The notes beneath the pieces were generated by a model. The model made no database searches and was not told the origin of the DNA. It saw only the letters and a program-made list of their open reading frames with translations. Shown here piece after piece: positions 43,154 to 54,277 of a DNA stretch of 64,000 nt. Source of the stretch: Neonectria sp. B-13. Taxonomy: Eukaryota > Ascomycota > Sordariomycetes > Hypocreales > Nectriaceae. Position numbers and translations under genes: made by a program. The stretch spans positions 62,001 through 126,000 of the forward strand of contig NOKP01000032.1 in assembly GCA_002682825.1 (NCBI GenBank), written 5' to 3'. Each line of letters opens with the position of its first letter. The stretch's first letter is position 1.

Positions 43154-44513
43154 CTAGTCTTGAGTATCCATCTTTGTGCCAGGTGTCCCTTGTTGAGGTA
43201 GCATAGCTGTGGTTTCAGAGCTTACTGGAAATGGCATCATTCCATGATTCCCTGCGTATTGCTGCTGCCCGTACGGCGGTGGCCAATCCTGTGACATCTC
43301 CTGGAATCCTGGCTTGTCTGGTTGATTCTGTCCAACTTGTGGTGGAGCATACGCATAGGCCTGTGCCGGATGGGCAAACATTTGCATGCCAGGCATTGGT
43401 GGTGGAGGGCATGACCAGCGCGCGTGAGGCCCATACTGCCAGAAGGAGTTGTGTCCTCCCCCGCTTGTGGCCTTTGCAAGTTCTATCCGGCTTTTCTGGG
43501 TATCCTCATAGGTTTTATGTGTGATGGGAACGTTGATTTGCGTGCTGTACCCTCTAGCCTCGTTATTCTCAACAATGAGATGTTGTTTGAACGCTCCCCA
43601 TTCCTCCGTGCCAATCTTGGCGTTGATCTGCAACGCTTGGTCATACGTTCTGTTATTGAGCACATGAGTTATCCCTTGCGATCAGTTAGCCATGTATGAT
43701 TCCATGTGGAGTTCAGATAGCGTTTGCGAATCCTTGAAGTATCAGACATACCGAGTTGTCCATCTCCATGGACTAGGTCAGTCTCGGCGAACGGAAGAGC
43801 ATCGCATTCCTCTTCGGTCAGATATATCAATCCGTTGCCTAAGTCGAATCAGCAAACGCGGTCATGAAGAAACCTGTAGAGGGACCTATCACCGTCAGGC
43901 TGTTTGTCCTTGAAGACTTCGGCAATGAGCAAGCCCTTCCCTCTACCCAACTTCTTCTCGACATTCTGGTTGACATTTCCCAGGATGTTAATGTTGACAA
44001 AATTAGTGGCTCTGAGACCTTGGGCTGCGGTCAGCCCTACATGTGCCATCTGTATATGCAGACTCAAAGTAGCTTTTGCTGCGGTGAGATGCATCATCAT
44101 CACACTCAGTGTCTCCAGTTCCCCGGGGCCCTTCATGAATTGATATGTGATCTGACGAGCCTTGGATCCCTGATTCGACTTCGATTTGACGCGCTCAACG
44201 AATCTGTCGACATTGATGGTGATCTTCTGGATGTTTGTGACGGCTTCCAGGACACCTTTCGTTTTCAGCTCCTCTTGGTCACGAACAAGCTTGATTACTT
44301 CGGTGACATTTGCGAGGTCTTGAGAGATGGCCTCAAGATTTGAGTTTCCTGATTTTTGGAGTTCGATTGCTGTGGAAACTCGGCGGACTAGGTCCAAGCA
44401 CAACTTGACGGCTTCAGTGCTGGCGGTAGCCACAGCAAAGGCTTCGGCCTTGAGGCAGGAACATGTTGTCAGAGTCTTTCGATGTGGAGTGGTGAGAGGC
44501 GGCTATTTACCAT
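43154..44513 (-). CDS. SesA-like fungal protein with NLR-associated N-terminal helices; predicted first exon is only the ATG
   Basis: Model: exons 44513..44511, 44448..43893, 43838..43752 and 43674..43154, 388 residues, all phases consistent. The first exon is the three bases ATG, followed at once by a GT donor; the next exon opens AEAFAVATASTEAVKL, so the protein begins MAEAFAVATAST, a start often seen in this family. The N-terminal helical region (about 1-130) resembles domains found upstream of NACHT in fungal NLR-like proteins. The middle has LTEEECDALPFAETDLVHGDGQLGG split at two junctions, and the C-terminus is Pro/Gln/Gly-rich (PPPPMPGMQMFAHP). No NACHT or repeat domain. Function unknown; a role in self-recognition signalling is only an inference from domain context. 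Confidence 0.7.
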
Positions 44514-45410
44514 TTGTTCAGAAATAGTTCGTCAGACAGATTGAAGCACGGGGAGGACCAAGGCGGCGCTGAAGTGTGGAAAGGGCAGCGAGAAGAAACA
44601 CATGGCAGGGACAGAGCCGTCTACTTAGATAACTACTGTAGGTACAAAGGCAATGCACACCCTTCCGCTCGTAGATGGGTTTCTGCGTGCACCAACTTCC
44701 GCACAAAGGCCGAGAACAGTCTCGCTACCAACCATCCTGCGGTGTCTGCGAGAGTGGCGTGACTTTGGGGAAGCTGACAGGCGGATGGCATTCTGTTTGG
44801 ATGTCCCGTGAGATGCAGTGACGCAATACCAGCCTGCTTGGTTTGGACATCAAGGCCAGTCATTGGCATTGGACCCTGCGAATTGGACGTGTTCCCTCTA
44901 CCGGCTGATGTGACGTTGTCTTGGCATTTCCTCAGCTTGTAGCCGAGTGTGTGCTGGCTTCAAAACAATGCAACCCACCTAGAACGATTGACGAGTACTA
45001 TTGGTCTTATTTTGCACTTTCTAGGCGATAAACCCGCCGGTTGAGAGGAGGAGACACCTATCGAGCCTCAGCACTCAGTCAGCAGGGCTGGCTGCACGTC
45101 GTCAGCATGCATACTTTTACACTGTGCACATGGCTCGCTCTTTGACCGGTTCAAGCATGCCAACATGCAAAGTCCGCATGCATAGTCTATGTGTGATTGA
45201 TGACAGGCTGCAGAGTAAGTACTACACATTGGTAAGCGTGGGAGATGTTGCGGCTCAAGTGTTCGCAATTTCGAACGCCTGATTGCCTCGGGTTGATGCA
45301 TGTTTAACAGGTTCTCGTGCTATTGATCGGCGCTATCCACGAGCTTCAGCCTATCCATCTGCTGTTTTTTCTTTCATTCACTCGGCTGATTATTGACCGA
45401 GTGCACCAAG
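44514..45410. other. Divergent spacer
   Basis: 0.9 kb upstream of two divergent genes; no coding signal. Confidence 0.55.
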
Positions 45411-47233
45411 ATGAACACAGCACAAGGAAACCAGAGCAACCATGAATCGACGCAGGTCAATGTTGGGCAGAGCGGGACGACAATGCTCCACCCGACCTTT
45501 TATTCATCTCCAATGCCCTCAGTCATGCGCATGACGCCAACACCAGAGTCTCCCACCTACAGCTTCTTTTTCGGGACCATGATACCTCCAGACTGTGAGC
45601 CTGAGGAAGACGCTGACCCTCTCCCCGTCGTTCCAGTGCCACCTACTATGTCCTCGGCCCAAAAGCGCGACATCCGCAACACAGGAATCGTCATTCAGAG
45701 GAAGTACAACGATATCCTCGATGTATCGAAAAGGCTTCGACGTCGATGCATCATCCGACTGAGGAGCACGGCGATAAATCAGCGGTCATCTCTCAAGCGC
45801 CACATCGAGGCCATTGGGAAATGGCCAGAGCAGGCCATGGAATGCACTGAGCAAACGTCGCCATACGATCACGATACACATAGTAGAAGGGAGTACATCC
45901 AGAATGCCCTTCACTCTATCGAGCAACTTGTCAACACTGTTGCAGACCAAGTGCCCGACCTTGTCGAGTATTGCAAAGTGAGTTATACCCCAATCCAAGG
46001 TACCCAAGACGTGATACCAAAGAAACTTACAGTCGTCTCTAGCAGGAGAAAGCTCGCAAGATCCGTGTTGAAAGGTCAACCCATTTCAAGACCATTGAGG
46101 AAAGCATCAACAAAGTCCAAAACTGCATCACATCCATCGAGAGTCAGGTATTCCAGAACTCAGCCACCCGACGTCCTCTGGAGTCGACACAGGGATTTGC
46201 TCGACTTTTCATCGCCAGTCTCGCCACTAGGACGCTATATCGTTGTCTCTGCAAAGCATGTCCTCTTACAGGCCATGAGCGAGGCCACGACCGCCACAGC
46301 GCCTTGGTGTGTCTCGTACCAGTACCCGGGAAAGAGCCTCTGTCAATAAAACCAAACGACATGGCGCTGATCGCACACCTTATTGCCATCGAGTCTACTC
46401 TGAACCACGGGCTGATCTGGTTTGAAGCGAACTCGACGTTGCGCATTCCGTGCAAGTCGAACGACACTTGTTCCGCATCCCAGTCCATTTTAACAGACTT
46501 GCGATCACGCCGAGATTCTGGGTATTCCTCTTCCTCATCAAAGGACGAGTTTGGCGTTTCCAGAGTGAGGGATGGGGGGAATTATGATCAAATCCAAGTC
46601 TGCCCCGGGAGCCTGGCACAAGGAAGTGACCATTTAGCAATGTGCATTGGTGACGAAGAGACTTGCGGCCACCAAATATTCTACTTGCGTGAGGATCGAC
46701 GGCCAAGCACTAGTACGAAGCCTCTCATTCTTTCCCACATCATCGACCAAGGCCAAAGGGGAAGCGACATGGAACTCTTCAAGCTCAGCCATGAGCTCAA
46801 GAAGATCAGGTTCAAGATGGCCACGAGGATTGCAGAGGCTACACTGAGGTACGGCTGGAGCGAGTGGCTGGGCGAGACATGGGACAGCGGAAACGTGGTC
46901 TTTTATCCCATTGGCAACGAGTTGCTTCCGTTTCTAAGAATCCAGATGGGAGACCGAGGTTGCATCAACCATTGCAATTTTCTGTCCTGTCTCGGCATTG
47001 TCCTACTTGAAGTTGGGCTGTGGGAAGGTCTTCGGGCTCTGAAGATGAAAAGGATGTTTGACGGGGACCTTATTGAGCAATACTTGACACGGCTGCTCGA
47101 GAAGTCCGGTCAACATTACCAGGAAGTCGTTCAGTACTGTTTACAGTTCTCGGGAACAGAAGACGATGGTTCGTTTCAGGAGATTTTTTATCAGAAGGTA
47201 GTAAGTCCTTTGAGAAAGTTGGCTTCGTTATAG
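45411..47233 (+). CDS. Fungal protein of the DUF7580-like type (uncharacterised)
   Basis: Exons 45411..45977 and 46043..47233 encode 585 residues; an alternative acceptor 3 nt later (46046) is also in frame. A low-complexity N-terminus is followed by a helical region (RKYNDILDVSKRLRRRC), then blocks resembling the C-terminal domain shared by fungal prion/NLR-associated proteins: LSHELKKIRFKMATRIAEA, NFLSCLGIVLLEVGLWEG and YQEVVQYCLQF near the end. No catalytic motif is seen. The neighbourhood (SesA-like gene on one side, another unknown on the other) fits a group of self-recognition-type accessory genes, but this is inference. Confidence 0.6.
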
Positions 47234-47563
47234 CATAGGATGAACTTAGGCACTGTAATTTTCACTGCGTCACGTTCAATTCCGTCGTCAATTAAATTTA
47301 ATTCAAGACTTAAATAGAACTGATGCGCTGATTATCCAGTCACATACTCACTAAACTTTCAAAGACTGCTTGGATCATCCACATCTCCGCGTAGTAGACA
47401 GCATCACACTCGCAATAGGACACGGATGAATGTAATGAATAAAGCAATGATCATTCCCAGTACTACAATTCCAGTAAGCCTTGAAATTTCATTCGCATCA
47501 ACACATCCACTACAAGCCTTCACTTCTTAGCAACTTTGTGTCTATCTCTCTCATCATACATCA
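47234..47563. other. Convergent spacer
   Basis: 330 bp. If the next gene has a further 3' exon after the GTAAGC at about 47607, it would lie here; I found no convincing one. Confidence 0.45.
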
Positions 47564-48565
47564 TTAGCTCGCGACATTCCGTCGATTTGGGGTGGGCGAG
47601 CTTACCTTGGAATCATCCAGCACAAGGCAAAGCGAATGTGACAGTCTGTGTAACCGATCAATATTCTCAGTAAGGTTCTTCAGAAACGTTTGACCTCCAG
47701 TGACATGGTCGGACCCCTGTGTCTCAGAGCAGTCACCTTCAGTCATGACGTCGTCCTCAAATGAGACTTCACGGATCAACTCGCTAACCTTCTTTACAAG
47801 ATCAGCGAGGATGGGCTTTTCAGCATCTAGCTCTGTTGGAGGATTGCATTGCTGCCCAGCTTTTGTACATACGTCATCTGTCAGCGGTAGAGGTGGTCAC
47901 TGTTGAATATTGTACTGACCGTATTCCTCGAGCAAAGTATTCGAGACTTGGACAAGGCATTTTGAAGTAGCATGGACAATCTCGTCTTGTGTTTTGGAAA
48001 GGAGATCCAGGTCTTCGTTGCTGAAAGTGACCTTCCATAATCGCAATCTGTTCAATTCCTCCTGCAAGATGAGACGGGCAAGTACTAGATCGTCCCAGCT
48101 AACCTCAGTCGTGATGTCGTCAGGGTTCTCCGGCTTGGGTGAATTGCTCTTCTCGTCTCCAAACCCAGAAGCACTGCTGTTACCAGTCGGTGTCTCGACA
48201 ACGACATTTTTGTCAGATTCGGTGGTCTCATTGTCAGCCGGTGGAGATGGTAAGGCTGGGATGATGCCGCCCGGGTCTAGTCTGAGAGGCCAAGATTTAT
48301 CATTGAGGATTAAAGTCCAGAATTTAACAAGCGAATCAAACAGCCTTGAAAGTCGTTTGTCGTCCGGTTGCGGGCTATCCGGGACTTGAACCTCTGTCTC
48401 CGGTGCTGGTGTTGGAGGTCTGAGGCCTTCTGTAGCTGGGAGAAGGGCAGAGGATTGACGTCTCGACGCTCCTGAGCGTCTGTGTGTTCTCGAAGATTGC
48501 TTTGTGTTACACCTTTGTTGTGAAATCTTGCGACTAGACCTAGTGGCTCCTTTATGGTCGGCCAT
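47564..48565 (-). CDS. Hypothetical helical protein
   Basis: Exons 48565..47920 and 47832..47564 make 304 residues. The start at MADHKGATRSSRKI is chosen; the same frame extends further upstream with other ATGs. A basic, Ser-rich N-terminus is followed by LFDSLVKFWTLILNDKSWPLRLD, an acidic Pro/Ser-rich linker and a helical C-terminal half (DDLVLARLILQEELNRLRLW, ILADLVKKVSELI, LHRLSHSLCLVLDDS). No known domain. A GTAAGC donor near the end could lead to another exon, so the C-terminus is uncertain. Confidence 0.5.
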
Positions 48566-51343
48566 TACTCTCAAACTTGGATTAGAGTTGGGATAAAGCC
48601 TCGGGGTGTAATCGCAGTGACGATGTTGGAACCTGGTGAGAATGAGCCTAGAGACAGAGCAATCAACAGCCATTAGAAAGCGGGGTCTAATAGCATCAAT
48701 GGCAATGACGGAGAATGCCGTATGAGAAGGTGTTATCAGGCTTGAGCGATGGCAGGGGGTTGCAACCAACTACACCGTACGTCATGTCAGCTAGCCACTA
48801 ACCTCTGCATAGACTGCAACCCTCAGTCTGCTACTTGTGGCTCCATTCCGACATGGGGAGAGGCGATGAGGTCCCATGACCGTCACCCCCAAGTGCTGCC
48901 TATTACCAAGAGTCTGATAGGGGGTAATTACTACACGAGAGAATCTACTGTGTGGGTAGAAAGTACTAAGAGCTGCAGATATGAATGTGACGTTGTTCAC
49001 AGTCTCGAGACTAGCTCATGATAAGTCAGTGTCGACGTGACTTCCATCTCTGCCAAGTTTATCCTTCAACTCTCTTTTAAAACCCAATACTTACTACATC
49101 TGTTGACAGTATGCCAATCTTAAACTATTAAATGGTTTTATTGAATGAGTCAGGCTTAGATACAGAGCCGGACTAGATGGGCTCCGAAGCCGCAGTACAT
49201 GTTGGCCACATGAGAAGCGGTGTCCACCTGGCAGCTTTCGAAAAACTTCCCCCTCGTGCATCTGCAAGTGAGAAAGAACCGAATAAGCTAAGTCAGAAGA
49301 AGAAGGCCCACATACGATAAGCAAGGGAGTTACCTTGTTCGCATGTGAGACGAACTTGGATGGGACCGTTGTGGCGTCTGCAGTCAACTCATAGTGTCAC
49401 AGGGCTCAGCGGGACAACCACTGGAACAGGTCTGAGAAGTGTTTTCACACTGTGCTCGAGTTGGTGGTGTCGACCGAGTGGCCAAAAACGTTCCACGACA
49501 GCTGTTGGTGTTGACACTGGGATTCTGCAACTGCACGAGGAAATTGGGGATGGTGTTGCCAACAACCAGGATGAAAAACGAAGTACACTTTGATAGCTTC
49601 CAAGTCACTCACTGTCACCAGGAGAATGATGTGCAACCTTGGGGCGATGTTCTAGGCCTGGTCAAAACAACCGTAGACCTAGTAAACCAAACTCCAACCT
49701 TGAACGCATAGCACGGAGTTATCCACAGTCCTCAACTACTCATCATTGTTATCTGCAATCTAAAGTTGCCAACTATCAGAACTCAGACGGAAAGTATCAG
49801 TCCCCTCCAAGTGAGTTTCGCGGGTTCAAAAACAAATCCGATGCGGTTCCTGCTACCGACTTATGCGGCAGAAAGGTAAGTTAATCCATGTATACACTTC
49901 AACAGAAAGTTCTTACTGAATTAATAAACTATTCTGCGAAACGCGGAGCTGATTCGTCACCAATAGTTTGAACGTCCATGGCATATTAGATCCCAAGTCG
50001 TTGCGTTTGGTAAACTCGCCAATCATATACAAGTACTAACGTTGATCCGAAAGTGTTCCTCGTCACGAAAACATCAATTTCCTAGCGAAGGTCTAGATTG
50101 AGATAATAAGAGAAGGGAAGATGTCGGGCTTAACAAAGGCTGGGTGCATCATGGCGGATGCCAGTTGATGCACCGCTAATCTAACTCGCCATGATGATTC
50201 TCCAGAGCTATGTAGTTTGGAGCTCGCGCCGGTTGCACATGTCAGCTCAACGTCACCGTCCAGTCTTTGCATTGGCTTGAAAGCACGACTCACAAGAGGA
50301 TGACTGCCATATCTAAGATTTACAACACGACCTCAAGGAATTAAGGCAATCTATCTTAACTTCTAAAATCAAGTCGTAAAGGATGATCATCCATTACCCT
50401 TGAATTATACGCAGGTGGGTAGGTTTTCTAGATTTGAGAATCTCTGACATTGTTTTGTCCCTTCCGCCTGTGTCATACTGGTACATACCTTGAGAACAAG
50501 TCGCGTCCCGTCATTCAAGTGTATTCGAGCTTCAGGCAACCTGTATCGACGCTAAACCCAAACACCGAAAGCTGAGGATTCACGATCAAAGTTATTCGCA
50601 CAAAAAGGCGTTGCCAATTACTGATTGCCGATTGTAAATACGACGAGGAAAAGACAGACCCAACTTCTAACGGAAAAAGAACGCCCTCAATGAGCAGGTG
50701 AAGTGGGCTCCTGACTTTGACCATAATGTCATCCCACACAAGTGAAATGCTATTAAAATTAATGACAGGGAATCCCTGGGACGGTAACTCATAGATGAGG
50801 AGAAGTGGGTTTCAAGTGTTACGTTTGATCGTGAGAATGAAAGCAGCCTTTCCAGCTACCACTAGGTTCTTTTTAAGGTTACAATTCTACAACGTCACAT
50901 CTACGCAATTTCCCAATCCAGCCTCTCATTCTCCTTCCGGGAATCCTTCTATTGCGACTTAAATCCTTCCTCTCCCCTCTAAAGGCGGGGTAACTCGCTT
51001 TTATTTACACCTCGGTAGTTGTAATGATGAGCGTGACGTAAAAGCACCCTTGTCTGTGGTCCTTGCTGCTGTTGCAATGGGGCAGCGAAGCGGCGATCCA
51101 GCGGGGATGAGAATCCATGCGTTGTAGAATAGTGCTTGTTAGGGCGCCAATGCCGCGTCGCCGACATGAAGCCGGTGCAAAAGGGCCAGCCGTTTCTTGA
51201 TTCATCAGCCAAAGGCATAACTACCCCGTTCCTACATAAAGCACCACCGTCGCGTGCATGTACAAAGTGTGGACATGTAACGGAGAGAAGATACCAGCCG
51301 TTGCTTCTCTCTCAACTCTGTACTTTCACATCCGGACACAGCC
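48566..51343. other. 2.8-kb gene-poor spacer
   Basis: Many short frames on both strands (for example near 49345-49711 and 51000-51220), none with domain-like features. The right end is the GH2 promoter. Confidence 0.5.
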
Positions 51344-53579
51344 ATGAAAGCCAGCATTTCAATCGCGAAGGCCTTGGCTGCACTCGCCATTCTCGGCACA
51401 GCCTTCTCCCAAACACCCTACAAGGTCCAAAAGCCTCCTCTAGACACGGACTGGACCTACGAGGTCGGCACCGACCCATGGCCCGAGTATCCGCGCCCAC
51501 AGCTTCGTCGCGACGCCTGGCAGAGCCTCAACGGTGTTTGGACATGGCGTGCTGCTAGCGCTGATGGTGATGTTGATAGTCCGCCTGAACCCGGGAAATT
51601 AGACCGCGAGGTCCTCGTTCCGTCGTGCATTGAAAGTGCCTTGTCTGGTCTGCAGGTGCTCGACGTTCATCACATGTGGTACGAGACGACTTTTGAAGTT
51701 CCGTCAAAGTGGGAGGGCCAGAGCGTGCTACTGAACTTTGAGAGCGTTGACTATAAGGCTGTGGTTTTCATCAACGGTGTTGAGAAGATCACTCACATCG
51801 GTGGATATAACCGGTTCACTGTCGATGTCACCGAGGATGTCAAGTTCGGCAGCTCGAATGATTTGTGAGTTTACCACATCAATTAATCACCAGCTGAACA
51901 CTCTCTCATTGGTGATTGAACAGGCTGGTTTTCGTTCATGATCCTACAGATGAAGACATCATTCCCGTTGGCAAGCAAACACGGAATCCCAGCCACATAT
52001 TCTATCGTCCATGCTCAGGCATCTGGCAACAGGTCTGGCTGGAGTCTGCTCCAAGCGACCACATCACTCAGCTAGACGTCGCCGCAGGTTCCGACGGCGA
52101 GGGTAAGTTTGCTCACCCGCGTCATTAATTGTATAAATACTAGCTAAATTGCCCGTCCAGTCGCCGTAACTGTACACAGCTCTAAGGGTTCCGACCTATC
52201 AGTCGAGGTCACCGTCTGGAACCAGAACGGCACCGAACTTGCGTCTCACTCTAGCACAGCAGACAAGGAGTTCACATTTACTGTCGACTCGCCCGATCTC
52301 TGGTGGCCCGAGTCGCCAACTCTGTACAACCTCACCGTGAAGCTAGGCAAGGATGACGAGGTACACAGCTACACCGGTTTCCGCACAATTTCCAAGGGAA
52401 AAGTCGAGGGCGTCACGCGACATCTCCTCAATGGCGAGTTTGTCTTCCAGTTCGGGACTCTGGATCAGGGCTACTGGCCTGATGGCTTGTATACTCCCCC
52501 CAACCGCGAAGCCATGATTTATGACCTAAAGGTCCTCAAGAAGTTTGGCTTCAACATGGTTCGCAAGCACGTGAGTCACGTCCTACTCATCTGAGCCCAA
52601 TAGCCAGCTGACAGTTTTCAATCGTAGATCAAGGTTGAGCCTGATTTGTTCTACCAGGCCTGTGATCAGATTGGCCTCATGGTTATCCAGGACATGCCTA
52701 GCATGCCCGCTGACGGCTCACGCTTGCCCAGCGCTGAACAACAGGCCGAGTTCAAGCGCCAGCTGGAGTTGGTGATTAACCAGCACAAGAGCTATACATC
52801 TATCATTAGCTGGGTAAGAAGCCACGTAGGGCTAACCTTTGTTATCTTTTGCTGACCACCTGAAAGGTCATCTACAACGAAGGCTGGGGCCAGCTCCATA
52901 CTTCACCTCCTCCCGAAGAGGAGTTGACGCAGGTTGTTCGCAAACTTGATCCCTCGAGGCTCATCAACTCTGTTACGGGCTGGCGCGACCACGGTTTTGG
53001 TGACTATCATGTGAGTGCCATTCACTGGCGGGGATGCAGCGAAGCCTGTTGCTAACAAGTAACTAGGACAACCACAACTACGCCCAGCCTCAATGTGGCA
53101 CGCCCTTCTACTCACGGCCAAAGACCCCCTACGACCCCGAACGTATCGGCATCGCCGGCGAGTATGGTGGCATTGGCCACAACGTGTCAATCGAACAGTA
53201 AGTTGAGTCCCATCTTGCATATGCTTCAGTACCCGCTAACATCCATCTTCTCAGCCTCTGGAACGTCCAGGAAGCCATCGACACTATCGAAGAGACGTAC
53301 GAGATTAATGCAGACCTAAAGTCTTACAACTACCGTGCCGCGACCCTCTTCCGAGACATCCGTGAGCAGACTGAGCGCTTCGCTTGCAGTGGTGCAGTGT
53401 ATACTCAGACGACTGACGTTGAGGGAGAGGTCAATGGACTGCTGACTTACGATCGTCGAGTCTTGCGACCAGATCTAAAGCAGTGGCAAGATGACATTCA
53501 GAGTGTTTATGAGGCTGCAGCCTCTCGAGGGGGAAAGAAGCCGCCCTCGAAGAAGAAGCAGCAGTCGACAGATTTGTAG
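51344..53579 (+). CDS. Secreted glycoside hydrolase family 2 enzyme (beta-galactosidase/glucuronidase fold)
   Basis: Seven exons, 51344..51864, 51924..52102, 52161..52570, 52628..52813, 52867..53010, 53067..53197 and 53255..53579, encode 631 residues. The signal peptide is MKASISIAKALAALAILGTAFS. The jelly-roll sugar-binding domain (WQSLNGVWTW, VPSCIESALSG, YETTFEVP) is followed by the immunoglobulin-like domain and the TIM barrel. Acid/base E437 lies in VIYNEGWGQ; the likely nucleophile is E512 in IAGEYGGIG. Family reaction: retaining cleavage of beta-linked galactosides, glucuronides or mannosides; the exact sugar cannot be read. The C-terminal tail is unusually lysine-rich (KKPPSKKKQQ). 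Confidence 0.92.
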
Positions 53580-53699
53580 ACAAGACGAGTCCTATATAAT
53601 CAAGCTCTTGGATATGCTTGCACAGGTCATGTAGCGGGTAGCTATGGTAGTAATACAGTGAAATTCGGCAACACAGATTTCTGAATGACCCATAAACAA

Positions 53700-54277
53700 C
53701 TAGCTAAAGGCACTTCTTTCAGCCTGTTTAACCCCATCCAATTCATGCAACCACGCAACTCGATTGTGAGTGAATTGTTCAACTTTAGGCTTTAGCTTCG
53801 TCTCGTGCAGGTGAAAGTCATCTACAGTCCCAATCCGCAAAGCGCTCGCCCCTGGAAAAGCCGTGCTCCGGCGATACATGAGCGAGCCGCATGTAGAGCA
53901 GAAGTAGTTGGACACGGTGTCACCTGAATGGATGGTCTGGCTTTGGCTGAAGACAGTGAGTTTCTCCTGGCCGCGCCGGTGCTTGAGGTGGGTGTCGACT
54001 ATGATGAAGAGAGAGGCGAACATTGACGCCGTGATCTTGCGGCAGTCGGTGCAGTGGCAAATGAGGCTTCCCATTAAACCGGGCTCTGATGTTGGCTAGG
54101 CAGTGTTAGAGAGAAGGGGCGGCAACGAGGGATACTATTCGGGGTGTATCTGACAAATGATAGCTGCACAGCGCCACAAAAGCAAGTAGCAGTTGCTTCG
54201 TCTTCGGTACTCCAACCATCATTCGCGCAACCCGCCAGGGGAATATGCTGTTCCGATTTCTCAGGATCCGCAGCCAT
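53700..54277 (-). CDS. GFA-family (Mss4-fold, zinc-binding) protein
   Basis: Exons 54277..54155 and 54095..53700 encode 172 residues. Zinc ligands of the glutathione-dependent formaldehyde-activating enzyme family are present: CFCGAVQ, CHCTDCRK and CSTCGSL. The core FIIVDTHLKHRRGQEKLTVF sits between them as usual. Family members include S-(hydroxymethyl)glutathione synthase, but most fungal copies have no proven reaction. It is convergent with the GH2 gene, 120 bp apart. Confidence 0.85.
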
